This document shows positions 51,697-60,164 of a DNA stretch of 64,000 bases, in pieces. This DNA comes from Streptomyces echinatus. GTDB lineage: Bacteria > Actinomycetota > Actinomycetes > Streptomycetales > Streptomycetaceae. Below the pieces are notes generated by a model. The model searched no databases and was not told the DNA's origin. It saw only the letters and a list, made by a program, of their open reading frames with translations. The stretch covers positions 206,230 through 270,229 of the forward strand of contig NZ_JACHJK010000012.1 in the NCBI RefSeq assembly GCF_014203595.1, written 5' to 3'. Every line of letters begins with the position of its first letter. Position 1 is the first letter of the stretch. Both the position numbers and the translations under genes were made by a program.

Positions 51697-53220
51697 ATGA
51701 CCAGCACCCTGCAGCCGGCACACGAGACCGGGGCGGTGAAGCGCCCGGGCCGCTGGCTCGCGCTCTCCGTCCTCGTCCTGGCCGTGCTGCTGGTGGCCGT
51801 CGACGCCACCGTCCTCGGCCTGGCGACCCCCTACATCAGTGAAGACCTCGACCCCTCCGGCACCCAGCTGCTGTGGATCGGCGACGTCTACTCCTTCGTC
51901 ATCGCCGGTCTGCTGGTCTCCATGGGCAGCCTCGGCGACCGCATCGGCCGCAAGCGCATCCTGCTGGTCGGCGCCACGGCGTTCGGCGCGCTGTCCGTGC
52001 TCAACGCCTACGCGACGACACCCGAACTGATGATCCTGGCCCGGGCGCTGCTCGGCGTCGCGGGCGCGACGCTGATGCCGGCCACCCTGGCCCTGATCCG
52101 CAACATCTTCCACGACCCGCGCGAGCGCAGCCTGGCCGTCGGCATCTGGGGCGCCACCGCCTCCGCCGGTACGGCCGTCGGCCCGATCGCCGGCGGATTC
52201 CTCCTCGAACACTTCTGGTGGGGCTCGGTCTTCCTGATCAACCTGCCGGTGATGGCGGTCCTGGTCCTGGTCGGGATCCGCACCCTGCCCGAGTCCCGCA
52301 ATCCGCACCCGGGCCCGTGGGACCTGATCAGCGTCCTGCTGTCGCTGATCGGCATGATCGCCCTGGTCTACGCGGTGAAGGAGGCGGCCACCCACGGCCT
52401 CACCGGGACGGTCCTCGGCTCCGGCCTGCTGGGTGCGGCGGCCCTCTACGGCTTCGTCCACCGCCAGCTCACCATGCCGGTACCGCTGCTCGACATGCGG
52501 CTGTTCCGGCGCCGCGGCTTCAGCGGAGCGGTCCTCGCCGACCTGCTGACCGTCCTCGGCATGTCCGGGCTGGTGTTCTTCCTCTCGCAGTACCTGCAAC
52601 TCGTCCAGGGCCGACGCCCGTTCGAGGCCGGTCTGGCCGAACTGCCCGCCGCCGTGGGCGCGGTGGCGGCCGGTCTGGTCGCGGGCCGTGCCGCCCGGCG
52701 CTTCTCGGTCCGCACGGTGGTCTCGGGCGGCCTGGCCGCCGTCGGTGTCGCCCTGGCAGCGCTGACGGCCCTCGGCCAGTCCACCGGCTACCCGGTCCTC
52801 GGCGCCGCCCTGCTGGTCGTGGGCGTCGGCGCGGGCTTCTCCTTCACGGTGACCGCCGACGTCATCCTCTCCAGCGTCCCCAAGGACCAGGCCGGCGCCG
52901 CCTCGGCGGTCTCCGAGACGGCGTACGAGCTGGGCGCGGCGCTCGGCATCGCCCTGCTGGGCTCGATCGTGACCGGTGTCTACCGCGGCTTCACCGGCCC
53001 GGCCGGAACCCCGGCCGACGCCCATGAGTCCCTGGGGGCCGCGGTGCAGGCGTCGGCCCACCTGCCGCCGCAGCAGGCGGAGGCCCTGCTCGACGCGGCC
53101 CGCGACTCCTTTGTGCACGGTCTCCACCTGGCCTCGGGAGCGGGGGCGGTGGTCCTCCTCGCGGCCTCGGCCGTGGCGTGGTTCCTGCTGAAGGGGCAGA
53201 GCCTGGAGAGCACGGGCTGA
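51697..53220 (+). CDS. MFS drug exporter, DHA2 family (14 helices)
   Basis: A 507-residue transporter with about 14 membrane helices. Motif C-like LGVAGATLMPATLALIRNIF, the loop LGDRIGRKRILLVGATAFG and early WIGDVYSFVIAGLLV are diagnostic for EmrB/QacA/SmvA-type proton antiporters. ATG 51697 follows GAGAGG. Expression with the TetR gene suggests export of a toxic cationic or hydrophobic compound that is also the TetR ligand. Confidence 0.92.
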   Translation: MTSTLQPAHETGAVKRPGRWLALSVLVLAVLLVAVDATVLGLATPYISEDLDPSGTQLLWIGDVYSFVIAGLLVSMGSLGDRIGRKRILLVGATAFGALSVLNAYATTPELMILARALLGVAGATLMPATLALIRNIFHDPRERSLAVGIWGATASAGTAVGPIAGGFLLEHFWWGSVFLINLPVMAVLVLVGIRTLPESRNPHPGPWDLISVLLSLIGMIALVYAVKEAATHGLTGTVLGSGLLGAAALYGFVHRQLTMPVPLLDMRLFRRRGFSGAVLADLLTVLGMSGLVFFLSQYLQLVQGRRPFEAGLAELPAAVGAVAAGLVAGRAARRFSVRTVVSGGLAAVGVALAALTALGQSTGYPVLGAALLVVGVGAGFSFTVTADVILSSVPKDQAGAASAVSETAYELGAALGIALLGSIVTGVYRGFTGPAGTPADAHESLGAAVQASAHLPPQQAEALLDAARDSFVHGLHLASGAGAVVLLAASAVAWFLLKGQSLESTG

Positions 53221-53259
53221 GCGGACCGGCCCGGGCGTGCGGAGCCCCGCCGACGCGCT

Positions 53260-53301
53260 GCCGGGCCGCCCGGGCGTGCGAAGGCCCCCGCGCGGCCCGG
53301 C
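53260..53301. terminator. Hairpin between convergent MFS and multicopper oxidase genes
   Basis: GCCGGGCCGC (53260-53269) pairs with GCGGCCCGGC (53292-53301), a perfect 10-bp stem with a 22-nt loop. It lies midway between the two convergent stops and may terminate both transcripts. A direct repeat CCCGGGCGTGCG occurs at 53230 and 53269. Confidence 0.6.
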
Positions 53302-53326
53302 CCGGACCGGCCGCGTCACCCGGACG

Positions 53327-54970
53327 TCACTTGCGGTAGCCCAGCACCGTCATCATCCCGCTCTCCGAGTGGTACTGGTTGTGGCAGTGCAGCATCCACA
53401 GTCCCGGGTTGTCGGCGTCGAAGTCGATCACCAGCTTCCGGTGCGGCAGCACGAGCGCGGTGTCCTTGCGCGCGCCCACGGAGTCCAGGCCGGTCACCGA
53501 GAAGGTGTGCCCGTGCAGATGCATCGGGTGCCACATGCTGGTGGCGTTGATGAGGGTGAGCCGCACGCGCTCGCCGGCCCGGACCGCGTGACGCTGCTGG
53601 GCGGAGTAGGCCTTGTGGTCGAACCCCCAGTCGAACTTCTCCATGCTGCCGGTGATCCTGATGCGCAGCTCGCGGTCGGGGTCACGCTCGCGCAGCGCCA
53701 CGGAGTCGTCCGGCAGCAGGCGGCGCGCGGGGACGGTCTCCCGGTCGAGTTCGTCCGGGTGGACATCGGCTGAGGGAAGGTTCCTGCTCTTCTTGTCGGT
53801 GCGCAGGACGGCGAGCGCCCTGCCCTTCTTGCCCTCGGGGAGCGCGACCAGGGGGAAGACCCCGTCATGGACCGTGACCAGCACGTCGTACCGCTCCGCC
53901 ATGCCGATCAGGAGGGAGTCGGTCTGCTTGTGCTTCACGGGATAGCCGTCGGTGTGCGTGACGGTCATCTTGTGGCCGCCGAGCGCGACCCGGAAGGCGC
54001 TCTCCGAACCGGCGTTGATGATGCGCAGCCGCACGCGGTCGCCGGGACGGCAGCGGAACACCGAGGGGTTGTCCGGCAGGCGCCCGTTGACCAGGTAGCA
54101 CGGGTAGGCGACGCTGCCGCCCTCCCCGTGGAGCATCCGGCTGTGGGACTTGTGCAGCACCCGGTTGGGGCCCGAGGACTTCTTGGCCGGCGAGGCGTGC
54201 GCCTTCTTCGACCCGCCCGGGCTCTGACTGTGGTGGCCCGGCCCCATGGCCATACCCCCCATGTCCATGGAGCCGCCGGGCTTGAGCTGGTTCAGGACCT
54301 CGTCGGGGGTGGAGCCGTCCACGCCGTCGAGCCAGTCGTCCAGGATCACCAGCCACTCCTTGTCGTAGGAGAGCGGCTCCTTGGGGTCCTCGACGATGAG
54401 CGGCGCGTACAGGGCCCGGTCGGGCTGCATCCCGACGTGGGAGTGCAGCAGGTACGTTCCCGGGTGCTTCACGGTGAAGCGGTAGCGGAAGTCGTCCCCG
54501 GAGGCGATGGCGCGCTGGGTCAGGTCCGGGACACCGTCCATGTCGCAGCGCAGCCGTACACCGTGGGAGTGCAGCGTGGTCGTGGCGGGCAGCCGGTTGG
54601 CGAGCGTCAGGTCGAGCATGTCGCCGGCGGTGACGCGCACCAGTGGGCCCGGCACCTCCTCGTTGTACGCCCAGGTGCGGACCGACCGCCCGCCCAGGTC
54701 CAGCGTGGCTTCGTCGGCGGTGAACCTGAAGGTGCGTACGCGGCCGGCCCCTCTTTTCCGCTCGGCCGCGAGGACCTCCGGATCCGACGGGTTGACGTAC
54801 CCCTTGGGCCCGGCCGGGACGAACTTCTCCCCGCCGCTCGCGTGTTCGGGTCCGGCGCTGGGGTCGGACCCGAAGCTGGTGCAGGATGCCAGGAGTCCCG
54901 CGCCGGCGGCGGCGATCGGGGTACGGAGCAGAGTACGCCGAGAAGGTTTGTACATGTCTGAATCAGACAT
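53327..54970 (-). CDS. Multicopper oxidase, Tat-exported lipoprotein
   Basis: A 547-residue multicopper oxidase (CueO/CotA-like). The signal has the Tat motif SRRTLLRTP and a lipobox LLASC with lipidated Cys30. Copper-binding segments are TTLHSHGVRL, YLLHSHVGM, WHPMHLHGHTFSV and the type 1/3 motif LHCHNQYHSESGMM. A Met/His-rich insert GGSMDMGGMAMGPGHHS could bind Cu(I). ATG 54970 or 54955 (start of MYKPSRR). It likely oxidises Cu(I) or phenolics at the cell surface. A perfect palindrome overlaps the start. Confidence 0.92.
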   Translation of the reverse strand: MSDSDMYKPSRRTLLRTPIAAAGAGLLASCTSFGSDPSAGPEHASGGEKFVPAGPKGYVNPSDPEVLAAERKRGAGRVRTFRFTADEATLDLGGRSVRTWAYNEEVPGPLVRVTAGDMLDLTLANRLPATTTLHSHGVRLRCDMDGVPDLTQRAIASGDDFRYRFTVKHPGTYLLHSHVGMQPDRALYAPLIVEDPKEPLSYDKEWLVILDDWLDGVDGSTPDEVLNQLKPGGSMDMGGMAMGPGHHSQSPGGSKKAHASPAKKSSGPNRVLHKSHSRMLHGEGGSVAYPCYLVNGRLPDNPSVFRCRPGDRVRLRIINAGSESAFRVALGGHKMTVTHTDGYPVKHKQTDSLLIGMAERYDVLVTVHDGVFPLVALPEGKKGRALAVLRTDKKSRNLPSADVHPDELDRETVPARRLLPDDSVALRERDPDRELRIRITGSMEKFDWGFDHKAYSAQQRHAVRAGERVRLTLINATSMWHPMHLHGHTFSVTGLDSVGARKDTALVLPHRKLVIDFDADNPGLWMLHCHNQYHSESGMMTVLGYRK

Positions 54971-54972
54971 GT
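54952..54972. promoter_or_regulatory. Perfect 10-bp palindrome over the multicopper oxidase start
   Basis: ACATGTCTGA and TCAGACATGT flank a single A. It covers both candidate ATG codons, so either a repressor binds here or the mRNA start forms a hairpin that hides the initiation site. The second hairpin GGCCGT-TTCAT-ACGGCC lies just upstream (54986-55002). Confidence 0.55.
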
Positions 54973-55079
54973 TGTGGGGTCATATGGCCGTTTCATACGG
55001 CCGAATGCTCGATGTGTCGGGGACAGATTCCACCTGCAGGCGGACGGACGGCGGCACCGCGCCGGTCCGTCGGACGGCT

Positions 55080-55751
55080 CTAGGCGGCCTTGGCCTTGGT
55101 GGCGTACATGTCCACGTACTCCTGACCCGACAGGAGCATGACCTCGGTCATGACGGAGTCGGTCACGGCCCGCAGCACGTACCGGTCCCGGTCCATGCCC
55201 TCGTAGCGGGAGAACTCCATGGCCTCACCGAACCGGATGGTGACCCGGCCGGGCCGCGGGATGCCCCGGCCGCCCGGCTGCAGCTTGTCCGTACCGATCA
55301 CGGCGAACGGCACCACCGGCGCGCCGGTCATCAGCGTCAGACGCGCGATACCGGTGCGCCCGCGGTACAGCCGGCCGTCGGGCGAGCGCGTGCCCTCGGG
55401 GTAGATGCCGAAGACCTTGCCCTCTTCCAGGATCCGACGCCCGGTCATCAGGGCGGCCACGCCGCCGTTCGCCCCGTCCCGGTCCACCGGGATCATGCCG
55501 ACGCCGGTGAAGAACCAGGCCATCAGCCGGCCCTTGAAGCCCTTGCCCGTGACGTACTCGTCCTTGCCGATGAAGAACACCTGACGCTTCGTGACGATCG
55601 GCAGCACGATCGAGTCGATGAACGTGAGGTGATTACCGGCCAGAATCACCGGGCCGTCGCCCGGAATGTGCTCCGCGCCTTCCACCCGTGGGCGGAACAT
55701 CAGGCGCATGATCGGTCCGAGCACTGCCTTGATGAGCGCGAAGCGGGACAA
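55080..55751 (-). CDS. plsC: 1-acyl-glycerol-3-phosphate acyltransferase (PlsC family)
   Basis: A 223-residue lysophospholipid acyltransferase: the NHxxxxD motif in AGNHLTFIDSIV, substrate motif FGIYPEGTRSPDGRLYRGR, and APVVPFAVIGT. An amphipathic/hydrophobic N-terminus (RFALIKAVLGPIMRLMF) anchors it. TTG 55751 is preferred since GGAGGA lies four bases upstream, yielding the conserved N-terminus SRFALIKAVLG; TTG 55769 is an alternative. It makes phosphatidic acid from lysophosphatidic acid. The nearby glycerophosphodiesterase also concerns lipid headgroups. Confidence 0.9.
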   Translation of the reverse strand: MSRFALIKAVLGPIMRLMFRPRVEGAEHIPGDGPVILAGNHLTFIDSIVLPIVTKRQVFFIGKDEYVTGKGFKGRLMAWFFTGVGMIPVDRDGANGGVAALMTGRRILEEGKVFGIYPEGTRSPDGRLYRGRTGIARLTLMTGAPVVPFAVIGTDKLQPGGRGIPRPGRVTIRFGEAMEFSRYEGMDRDRYVLRAVTDSVMTEVMLLSGQEYVDMYATKAKAA

Positions 55752-56098
55752 CGGGTCCTCCGATGTCAAGGTGGGCGATATGAGTCTGTGCAGGTGAGGA
55801 CATTACTCGTGGCGCCGGTCCGCGCGCACATCGGGGACGCCGGGTTCACCGAGGTCTTACGAAGTGTTGACGCGGGTTTACATGCGGTGACGCACGAACG
55901 ACGACGTGTAACAGCCTTGCGGTGATGTGACGGACATCGCGCGGACCGGGCCGCCCCCCCGCCGACGGCACGTCACCTCGCGCCGCCCGTCCGACACACG
56001 ACATCACCCGGGTGTTCGAACGAGGGCCTCCCCCCGGTCATGTGTACGCCCCTACGATCGGCCCGCACTGACGGAGCGAAAGCGGCAGGAGGGCGCTC
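55752..56098. other. Intergenic region between plsC and glycerophosphodiesterase genes
   Basis: A 347-bp divergent intergenic region. A TACGAT hexamer (56053-56058), 41 bp before the diesterase start, is a possible -10. TTGACG (55867-55872) resembles a -35 but has no partner -10. TAATGT on the minus strand near 55800 could serve plsC. I see no gene or clear operator. Confidence 0.4.
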
Positions 56099-57274
56099 AT
56101 GGGCAGCGACCAGGCGAACGGGCAGACGCAGGGAACGGGACGGCGGGCGCTTCTCGGCGCCGCGGTGCTCGGCGCGGGCGGAGCGGTCCTCGGACTGCCC
56201 GGCACGGCCCGGGCCGCCGACGCCCGGACGGCCGGACACGGGGGCCGGGGGCTGAAGAGCCTGCCGGTGCCGACCATCATCGGCCACCGGGGCGCCAGCG
56301 GGTACCGCCCCGAGCACACCTTCGGCTCGTACGAGCTGGCCCTGGACCTGGGCGCCGACGTGGTCGAGGCGGGCGACCTGGTGCCCACCAAGGACGGCCA
56401 CCTGGTCTGCCGGCACGAGCCGGAGATCGGCGGCACCACGGACGTCGCCTCCCACCCGGAGTTCGCCGGCCGCAGGACCACCAAGGTCCTCGACGGCGTC
56501 CCCGTCACCGGCTGGTTCACCGAGGACTTCACGCTCGCCGAACTGAAGACGCTGCGCGCGGTCGAACGCATCCCCGCCAACCGGCCGCACAACACCCTCT
56601 ACGACGGCCGCTGGGAGATCCCCACCTTCGAAGAGGTCCTCAAGTGGCAGGACGAGCAGACCCGCAAGCGCGGCAGGCAGGTCTGGATCTACCCGGAGAC
56701 CAAGCACCCCACCTACTTCCGCAAGCTGGGCCTCGGCCTGGAGGAGCGGGTGGCGAAGCTGCTGCACAAGTACGGCAAGGACAGCCGGAACTCCCCGGTC
56801 ATCCTGCAGTCCTTCGAGCCCACCAGCATCCAGCGGCTGAACCGGCTGGTCGACAACCCGCTCGTGGTCCTGCTCTCCTCGGCCGGCAGCCGCCCGTACG
56901 ACTTCGTCGAGGCGAACGACCCGCGCACGGTCGCCGACCTGATCACCCCCAAGGGCCTGCGGGAGATCGCCGGTTACGCCCAGGGCATCGGCCCGACCCT
57001 GGACCTGGTCATCCCGAAGAAGGCCGACGGCACCCTGGCCGAGCCCACCACGCTGGTCCCCGACGCGCACAAGGTCGGGCTGATCCTGCACCCGTACACC
57101 ATGCGCAACGAGAACCCCTTCCTGCCCGCCGAGTACCGCAAGGGCACCGCCGCCGACGCCTACGGCGACGTCTTCGGCGCCTGGCGGACGTACCTCGCGA
57201 CCGGCATCGACGGCGTCTTCACCGACAACGCCGACACCGGACTGCTCGCCCGCGCCGACTTCCTCGGCCGCTGA
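56099..57274 (+). CDS. glpQ: Secreted glycerophosphodiester phosphodiesterase
   Basis: A 391-residue GDPD enzyme. The Tat-type signal is GRRALLGAAVLGAGGAVLG, cleaved near ARA-AD (about 40). The TIM-barrel core has TIIGHRGASGYRPEHTFGSY (catalytic His and metal site), VVEAGDLVPTKDGHLVCRHE, VWIYPETKHP and VFTDNADTG. The first acid residue of the usual E-x-D motif is preserved as EAGD. It hydrolyses glycerophosphodiesters outside the cell. ATG 56099 follows AGGAGG. Confidence 0.93.
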   Translation: MGSDQANGQTQGTGRRALLGAAVLGAGGAVLGLPGTARAADARTAGHGGRGLKSLPVPTIIGHRGASGYRPEHTFGSYELALDLGADVVEAGDLVPTKDGHLVCRHEPEIGGTTDVASHPEFAGRRTTKVLDGVPVTGWFTEDFTLAELKTLRAVERIPANRPHNTLYDGRWEIPTFEEVLKWQDEQTRKRGRQVWIYPETKHPTYFRKLGLGLEERVAKLLHKYGKDSRNSPVILQSFEPTSIQRLNRLVDNPLVVLLSSAGSRPYDFVEANDPRTVADLITPKGLREIAGYAQGIGPTLDLVIPKKADGTLAEPTTLVPDAHKVGLILHPYTMRNENPFLPAEYRKGTAADAYGDVFGAWRTYLATGIDGVFTDNADTGLLARADFLGR

Positions 57275-57366
57275 CGCCGTCAACCACCACACCGGCAGCC
57301 ACCCCGTTCGGAGTGACTGTGCGCCGCCCCGGCAACCCGCCGCCGGGGCGGCTCGTCGTTCCGCAT

Positions 57367-57873
57367 ATGACGCATGACCTGGTAGCCGCCCTGCGCCCGC
57401 TCCTCACCGCCGAGGCCTCCGCCGAGGCATATGCCTGCGGAGGTGAGCCGGGTGACCTGGAGCAGGCCGTGTGGCTCCGCCTCCTGGAGCGGCTGGAGAC
57501 CGACGGCCCGCCCCCGGACCCGCCCGGCTGGCTGCGCGAGGCCGTCCGCGCCGAGGGCCGCCGCAGCCGCCGCGCCACGCACCGGGAACGGCCGTACGAC
57601 GGTGAACCGGCCGACGACCTCCGTCCCGGGCCCGAACAGCACGTGCTGGCCGCCGCCCGGTACCGCGCCCTGCGCGACGCGGTCCGCCGCCTGCCCGGAC
57701 GCTGCCCCCGCCTCATGGAGGCGCTGCTCTCCCCGCGGGACCTGACATACCGGGAAATCGCAGGGGAGTTGGGTATCTCACAGGGCAGCCTCGGCCCGGA
57801 ACGATCCAGATGTCTGGGATGTCTGCGCCGATTGCTCACACCGGAGGTTGCACCGTGCGAAGCACGGGGATAG
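57367..57873 (+). CDS. Sigma-70-like HTH protein, short ECF type
   Basis: A 168-residue protein: an N-terminal acidic, helical part (AAEASAEAYA, GDLEQAVWLRLLERLE) resembling a reduced region 2, then region-4-like LRDAVRRLPGRCPRLMEALLS and DLTYREIAGELGISQGSLGPERSRCLGCLRRLL. ATG 57367 is used; GTG 57313 or 57319 would extend it by up to 18 residues. No anti-sigma gene is next to it. The GNAT gene starts 45 bp later. It may be a small sigma factor or a transcription regulator. Confidence 0.7.
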   Translation: MTHDLVAALRPLLTAEASAEAYACGGEPGDLEQAVWLRLLERLETDGPPPDPPGWLREAVRAEGRRSRRATHRERPYDGEPADDLRPGPEQHVLAAARYRALRDAVRRLPGRCPRLMEALLSPRDLTYREIAGELGISQGSLGPERSRCLGCLRRLLTPEVAPCEARG

Positions 57874-57917
57874 GAGTGAGGACGACAGGTGATCAGGTGA
57901 GCGGGAGGCGTGCGCAC

Positions 57918-58415
57918 ATGGGCATGAGCGTGACCATCTCGGTGGCGGCCGAGCAGGACGCGGAGCAGATCTTCCGGCTCCAGTACCTGTGCTTCCAGAG
58001 CGAGGCGGCGCTGTACGGCAACTACCGCATCGAGCCGCTCGTGCAGAGCCTGGACTCCGTCCGCCAGGAGGTCGCCTCCGACTGCGTCTTCGTCGCCCGG
58101 CTCGGCGAGGAGGTGGTCGGCTCGGTGCGCGGCAAGGTGACCGAGGACGGCGCGGCCGACATCGGAAAGCTCTGCGTGCACCCGCGCCTGCAGGGTCACG
58201 GCATCGGCGCGCGGCTGCTGCGCGCCGCCGAAGCGGCCCTGGCGGAGGAGCGGGGCGTCATCCGGTTCCGCCTCTTCACCGGCCACCGCAGCGAGGGCAA
58301 CCTGCGCCTGTACCGCCGCTCCGGCTACGAGACCGTGGGCCGGCGGAAGGGTTCCGACGGCGTGGAGCTGATCGTCCTGGAGAAGCGGGCGGGCCAGTAC
58401 GCGCAGACCGCGTGA
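57918..58415 (+). CDS. GNAT family N-acetyltransferase
   Basis: A 165-residue GNAT: ADIGKLCVHPRLQGHGIGARLLRAAEAAL in two parts (GKLCVHPRLQGHGIGARLL is the acetyl-CoA motif A), then RSEGNLRLYRRSGYETVGRR motif B. ATG 57918 follows GGGAGG by nine bases; ATG 57924 is possible. It lies 45 bp behind the sigma-like gene and is likely co-transcribed. Substrate unknown. Confidence 0.87.
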   Translation: MGMSVTISVAAEQDAEQIFRLQYLCFQSEAALYGNYRIEPLVQSLDSVRQEVASDCVFVARLGEEVVGSVRGKVTEDGAADIGKLCVHPRLQGHGIGARLLRAAEAALAEERGVIRFRLFTGHRSEGNLRLYRRSGYETVGRRKGSDGVELIVLEKRAGQYAQTA

Positions 58416-58487
58416 GGGCCGGCGCACCGCGAGGGGTGCGGCCCACCGCGCCGGCGGTCCCGCCCGGCCCGCGGTCGCCCGCGCTCC

Positions 58488-58907
58488 TCAGGCGCCCTCG
58501 CGCGTGCGCGCCTTCCGCAGCCAGTACATCGCGGAGAGCGGCAGCAGGACGGGGATGAAGAGGTAGCCCGCGCCGTACTTCGACCACACCGTCGCGTCCG
58601 GGAACGCGGACGGCTCGATCAGGGTCCAGGTGCCCACGACGAGCACACCGGCGAGCTCGGCCGCGCAGCACACCAGCGCCGCCCTGCGGGCCGTCTCGCC
58701 GCCCCGGACCAGCGTGTACGTGATGAACGCGTAGACCGCCCCGGCCACGGCCGACAGCGCGTACGCGAGCGGGGCGCGGTCGAACTCCGTCGCGATCTGG
58801 TACACCGAGCGCGACACCGCGCCGACCACCATCACGCCGTAGAGCCAGACGAGCAGGATGCCCGGCCCGCTGATCAGCCGGGCCGGCTTCTCCTCCACCG
58901 CCGTCAT
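58488..58907 (-). CDS. Small four-helix membrane protein
   Basis: A 139-residue integral membrane protein with about four helices (about 16-36, 47-67, 74-93 and 115-133): ILLVWLYGVMVVGAVSRSVYQ, ALSAVAGAVYAFITYTLV, ALVCCAAELAGVLVVG and FIPVLLPLSAMYWL, ending in basic residues. ATG 58907 is adjacent to the stop of the upstream membrane gene, so the pair is co-translated. The family is a conserved actinobacterial membrane protein without known function. Confidence 0.75.
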   Translation of the reverse strand: MTAVEEKPARLISGPGILLVWLYGVMVVGAVSRSVYQIATEFDRAPLAYALSAVAGAVYAFITYTLVRGGETARRAALVCCAAELAGVLVVGTWTLIEPSAFPDATVWSKYGAGYLFIPVLLPLSAMYWLRKARTREGA

Positions 58908-58908
58908 C

Positions 58909-59268
58909 TCAGCCTCCCCAGATGTCGTAGAGCCGTACTTCCAGGACGGCCAGCACCACACCGCCCGCGGCGACCGTCACCGAACCCCAGCGGGTCCGCT
59001 CGGCCAGCGACATGAGGCCCGCCGCCGGAACGCACGCGAACGCGCCCAGCAGATACGCCACGAAGATCGTCGTGCCCTGCTCCGGCTTCTCGCCCCGCGC
59101 CAGCTGCACGATCCCGATCACCAGCTGGACGACGGCCAGCAGCGACACCACGGCCATGCCGATGAAGTGCCAGTCCTTCGTCGGCTGGTCACGATAGGCG
59201 GCCCAGCCGCACCAGGCGGCGAGCAGCAGCGCGGCGACGCCGGTCAGCAGCGTCAGGGCATTGAGCAT
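58909..59268 (-). CDS. Small four-helix membrane protein
   Basis: A 119-residue integral membrane protein with about four helices: LTLLTGVAALLLAAWCGWA (about 5-23), FIGMAVVSLLAVVQLVIGIV (about 35-54), FVAYLLGAFACVPAAGLMSL (about 69-88) and VTVAAGGVVLAVLEV (about 97-111). It lies head-to-tail, 1 bp from the 58488-58907 gene, and the two probably form a complex. No function known. Confidence 0.75.
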   Translation of the reverse strand: MLNALTLLTGVAALLLAAWCGWAAYRDQPTKDWHFIGMAVVSLLAVVQLVIGIVQLARGEKPEQGTTIFVAYLLGAFACVPAAGLMSLAERTRWGSVTVAAGGVVLAVLEVRLYDIWGG

Positions 59269-59337
59269 GCCGTGACCTTATTACGGCCGAAACGGGCGGG
59301 AGCGGCCGACCCCGGCGTACCCCGTAGGGTCTAGACC

Positions 59338-59988
59338 ATGACGATCCACGCGCACGCCCTCCTGTTCGACAACGACGGCACCCTCGTCTCCTCCCTCGAC
59401 TCCGTCGAGCGCTGCTGGACCTGCTGGGCCGGGGAGTACGGGATCACCGCCGAGGAGTTCGGCCGCGTGGAACTGCACGGACGCACGGCCGTCGAGATCG
59501 TCGGCGACCTGCTGCCCGCCCGCCTGGTGCCGGAGGCCGTCGCCCGGGTCGAGCAGCTGGAGGTCGAGGACGTGCCGAACGGCGGCGTGCGCCTGCTGCC
59601 CGGGACCCGGGAGTTCCTGGACGCCCTGCCGGCCGACCGCTGGGCCGTGGTCACCTCCGCCACCCGGCGCCTGGCCGAGGCCCGCCTGGGCGCCGTCGGC
59701 ATCACCCCGAAATCCCTGGTCTCGGCCGACGACGTCAGCCGCGGCAAGCCCGACCCCGAGCCCTACCTGCTCGCCGCCCGGCGGCTCGGCGTCGACCCCG
59801 CCCGCTGCGTGGTCTTCGAGGACGCCCCCGCCGGGCTGCGGGCGGGCCGCGCGGCCGGCATGACCACCGTGGCGTTGGCCACAACCCATGAGGCGGCCGA
59901 ACTCGACGCCGACCTGGTGGTGAGGGACCTGTCGGCCTTGTCCGCACTGGTGACCGACGGGGGAGTGGAGATAGCCGTCCGCGGCTGA
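59338..59988 (+). CDS. HAD-superfamily hydrolase (sugar-phosphatase-like)
   Basis: A 216-residue HAD-IA phosphatase: motif I LLFDNDGTLVSS with Asp11 and Asp13, motif II VVTSATRRL, motif III SRGKPDPEPYL with Lys, and motif IV VVFEDAPAGLRAGRAAG. It resembles sugar-phosphate or glycerol-3-phosphate phosphatases. A TAGGGT hexamer ending seven bases before the ATG suggests a leaderless transcript. It ends at a strong hairpin at 60008-60036. Confidence 0.9.
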   Translation: MTIHAHALLFDNDGTLVSSLDSVERCWTCWAGEYGITAEEFGRVELHGRTAVEIVGDLLPARLVPEAVARVEQLEVEDVPNGGVRLLPGTREFLDALPADRWAVVTSATRRLAEARLGAVGITPKSLVSADDVSRGKPDPEPYLLAARRLGVDPARCVVFEDAPAGLRAGRAAGMTTVALATTHEAAELDADLVVRDLSALSALVTDGGVEIAVRG

Positions 59989-60007
59989 GCCGTCCGCCGG
60001 CACTGTC

Positions 60008-60036
60008 CGCCGCTGTCCACTATGCGGACAGCGGCG
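60008..60036 (+). terminator. Terminator hairpin after the HAD gene
   Basis: An 11-bp perfect stem CGCCGCTGTCC (60008-60018) with GGACAGCGGCG (60026-60036) and a 7-nt loop, 20 bp past the HAD stop. It separates the HAD transcript from the met leader. Confidence 0.8.
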
Positions 60037-60071
60037 TCCGGTCAGGACCGCCCGTCTGCTTTACTGATCGC

Positions 60072-60164
60072 ATGACCACGACGAGCTGCCGCACCCTTGC
60101 GACCGAGGCGACCCGCACGCCCGGTGCTCGTTGTATGTGTCCGTGTCGAATGTGCGCCTTCTAG
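60072..60164 (+). CDS. Cys-rich leader peptide upstream of metNIQ
   Basis: A 30-codon reading frame (ATG 60072, TAG 60162-60164) rich in Thr at the start and Cys at the end. The C-terminus is RCMCPCRMCAF: four of five cysteines lie in the last ten residues, together with two internal Met. It lies 220 bp before the metN gene and downstream of a terminator, so it would be at the 5' end of the met transcript. It resembles the Cys-rich leader peptides known in actinobacteria that sense aminoacyl-tRNA(Cys) supply through ribosome stalling. No Shine-Dalgarno precedes it, so a leaderless start is probable. The function is inferred. Confidence 0.6.
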   Translation: MTTTSCRTLATEATRTPGARCMCPCRMCAF

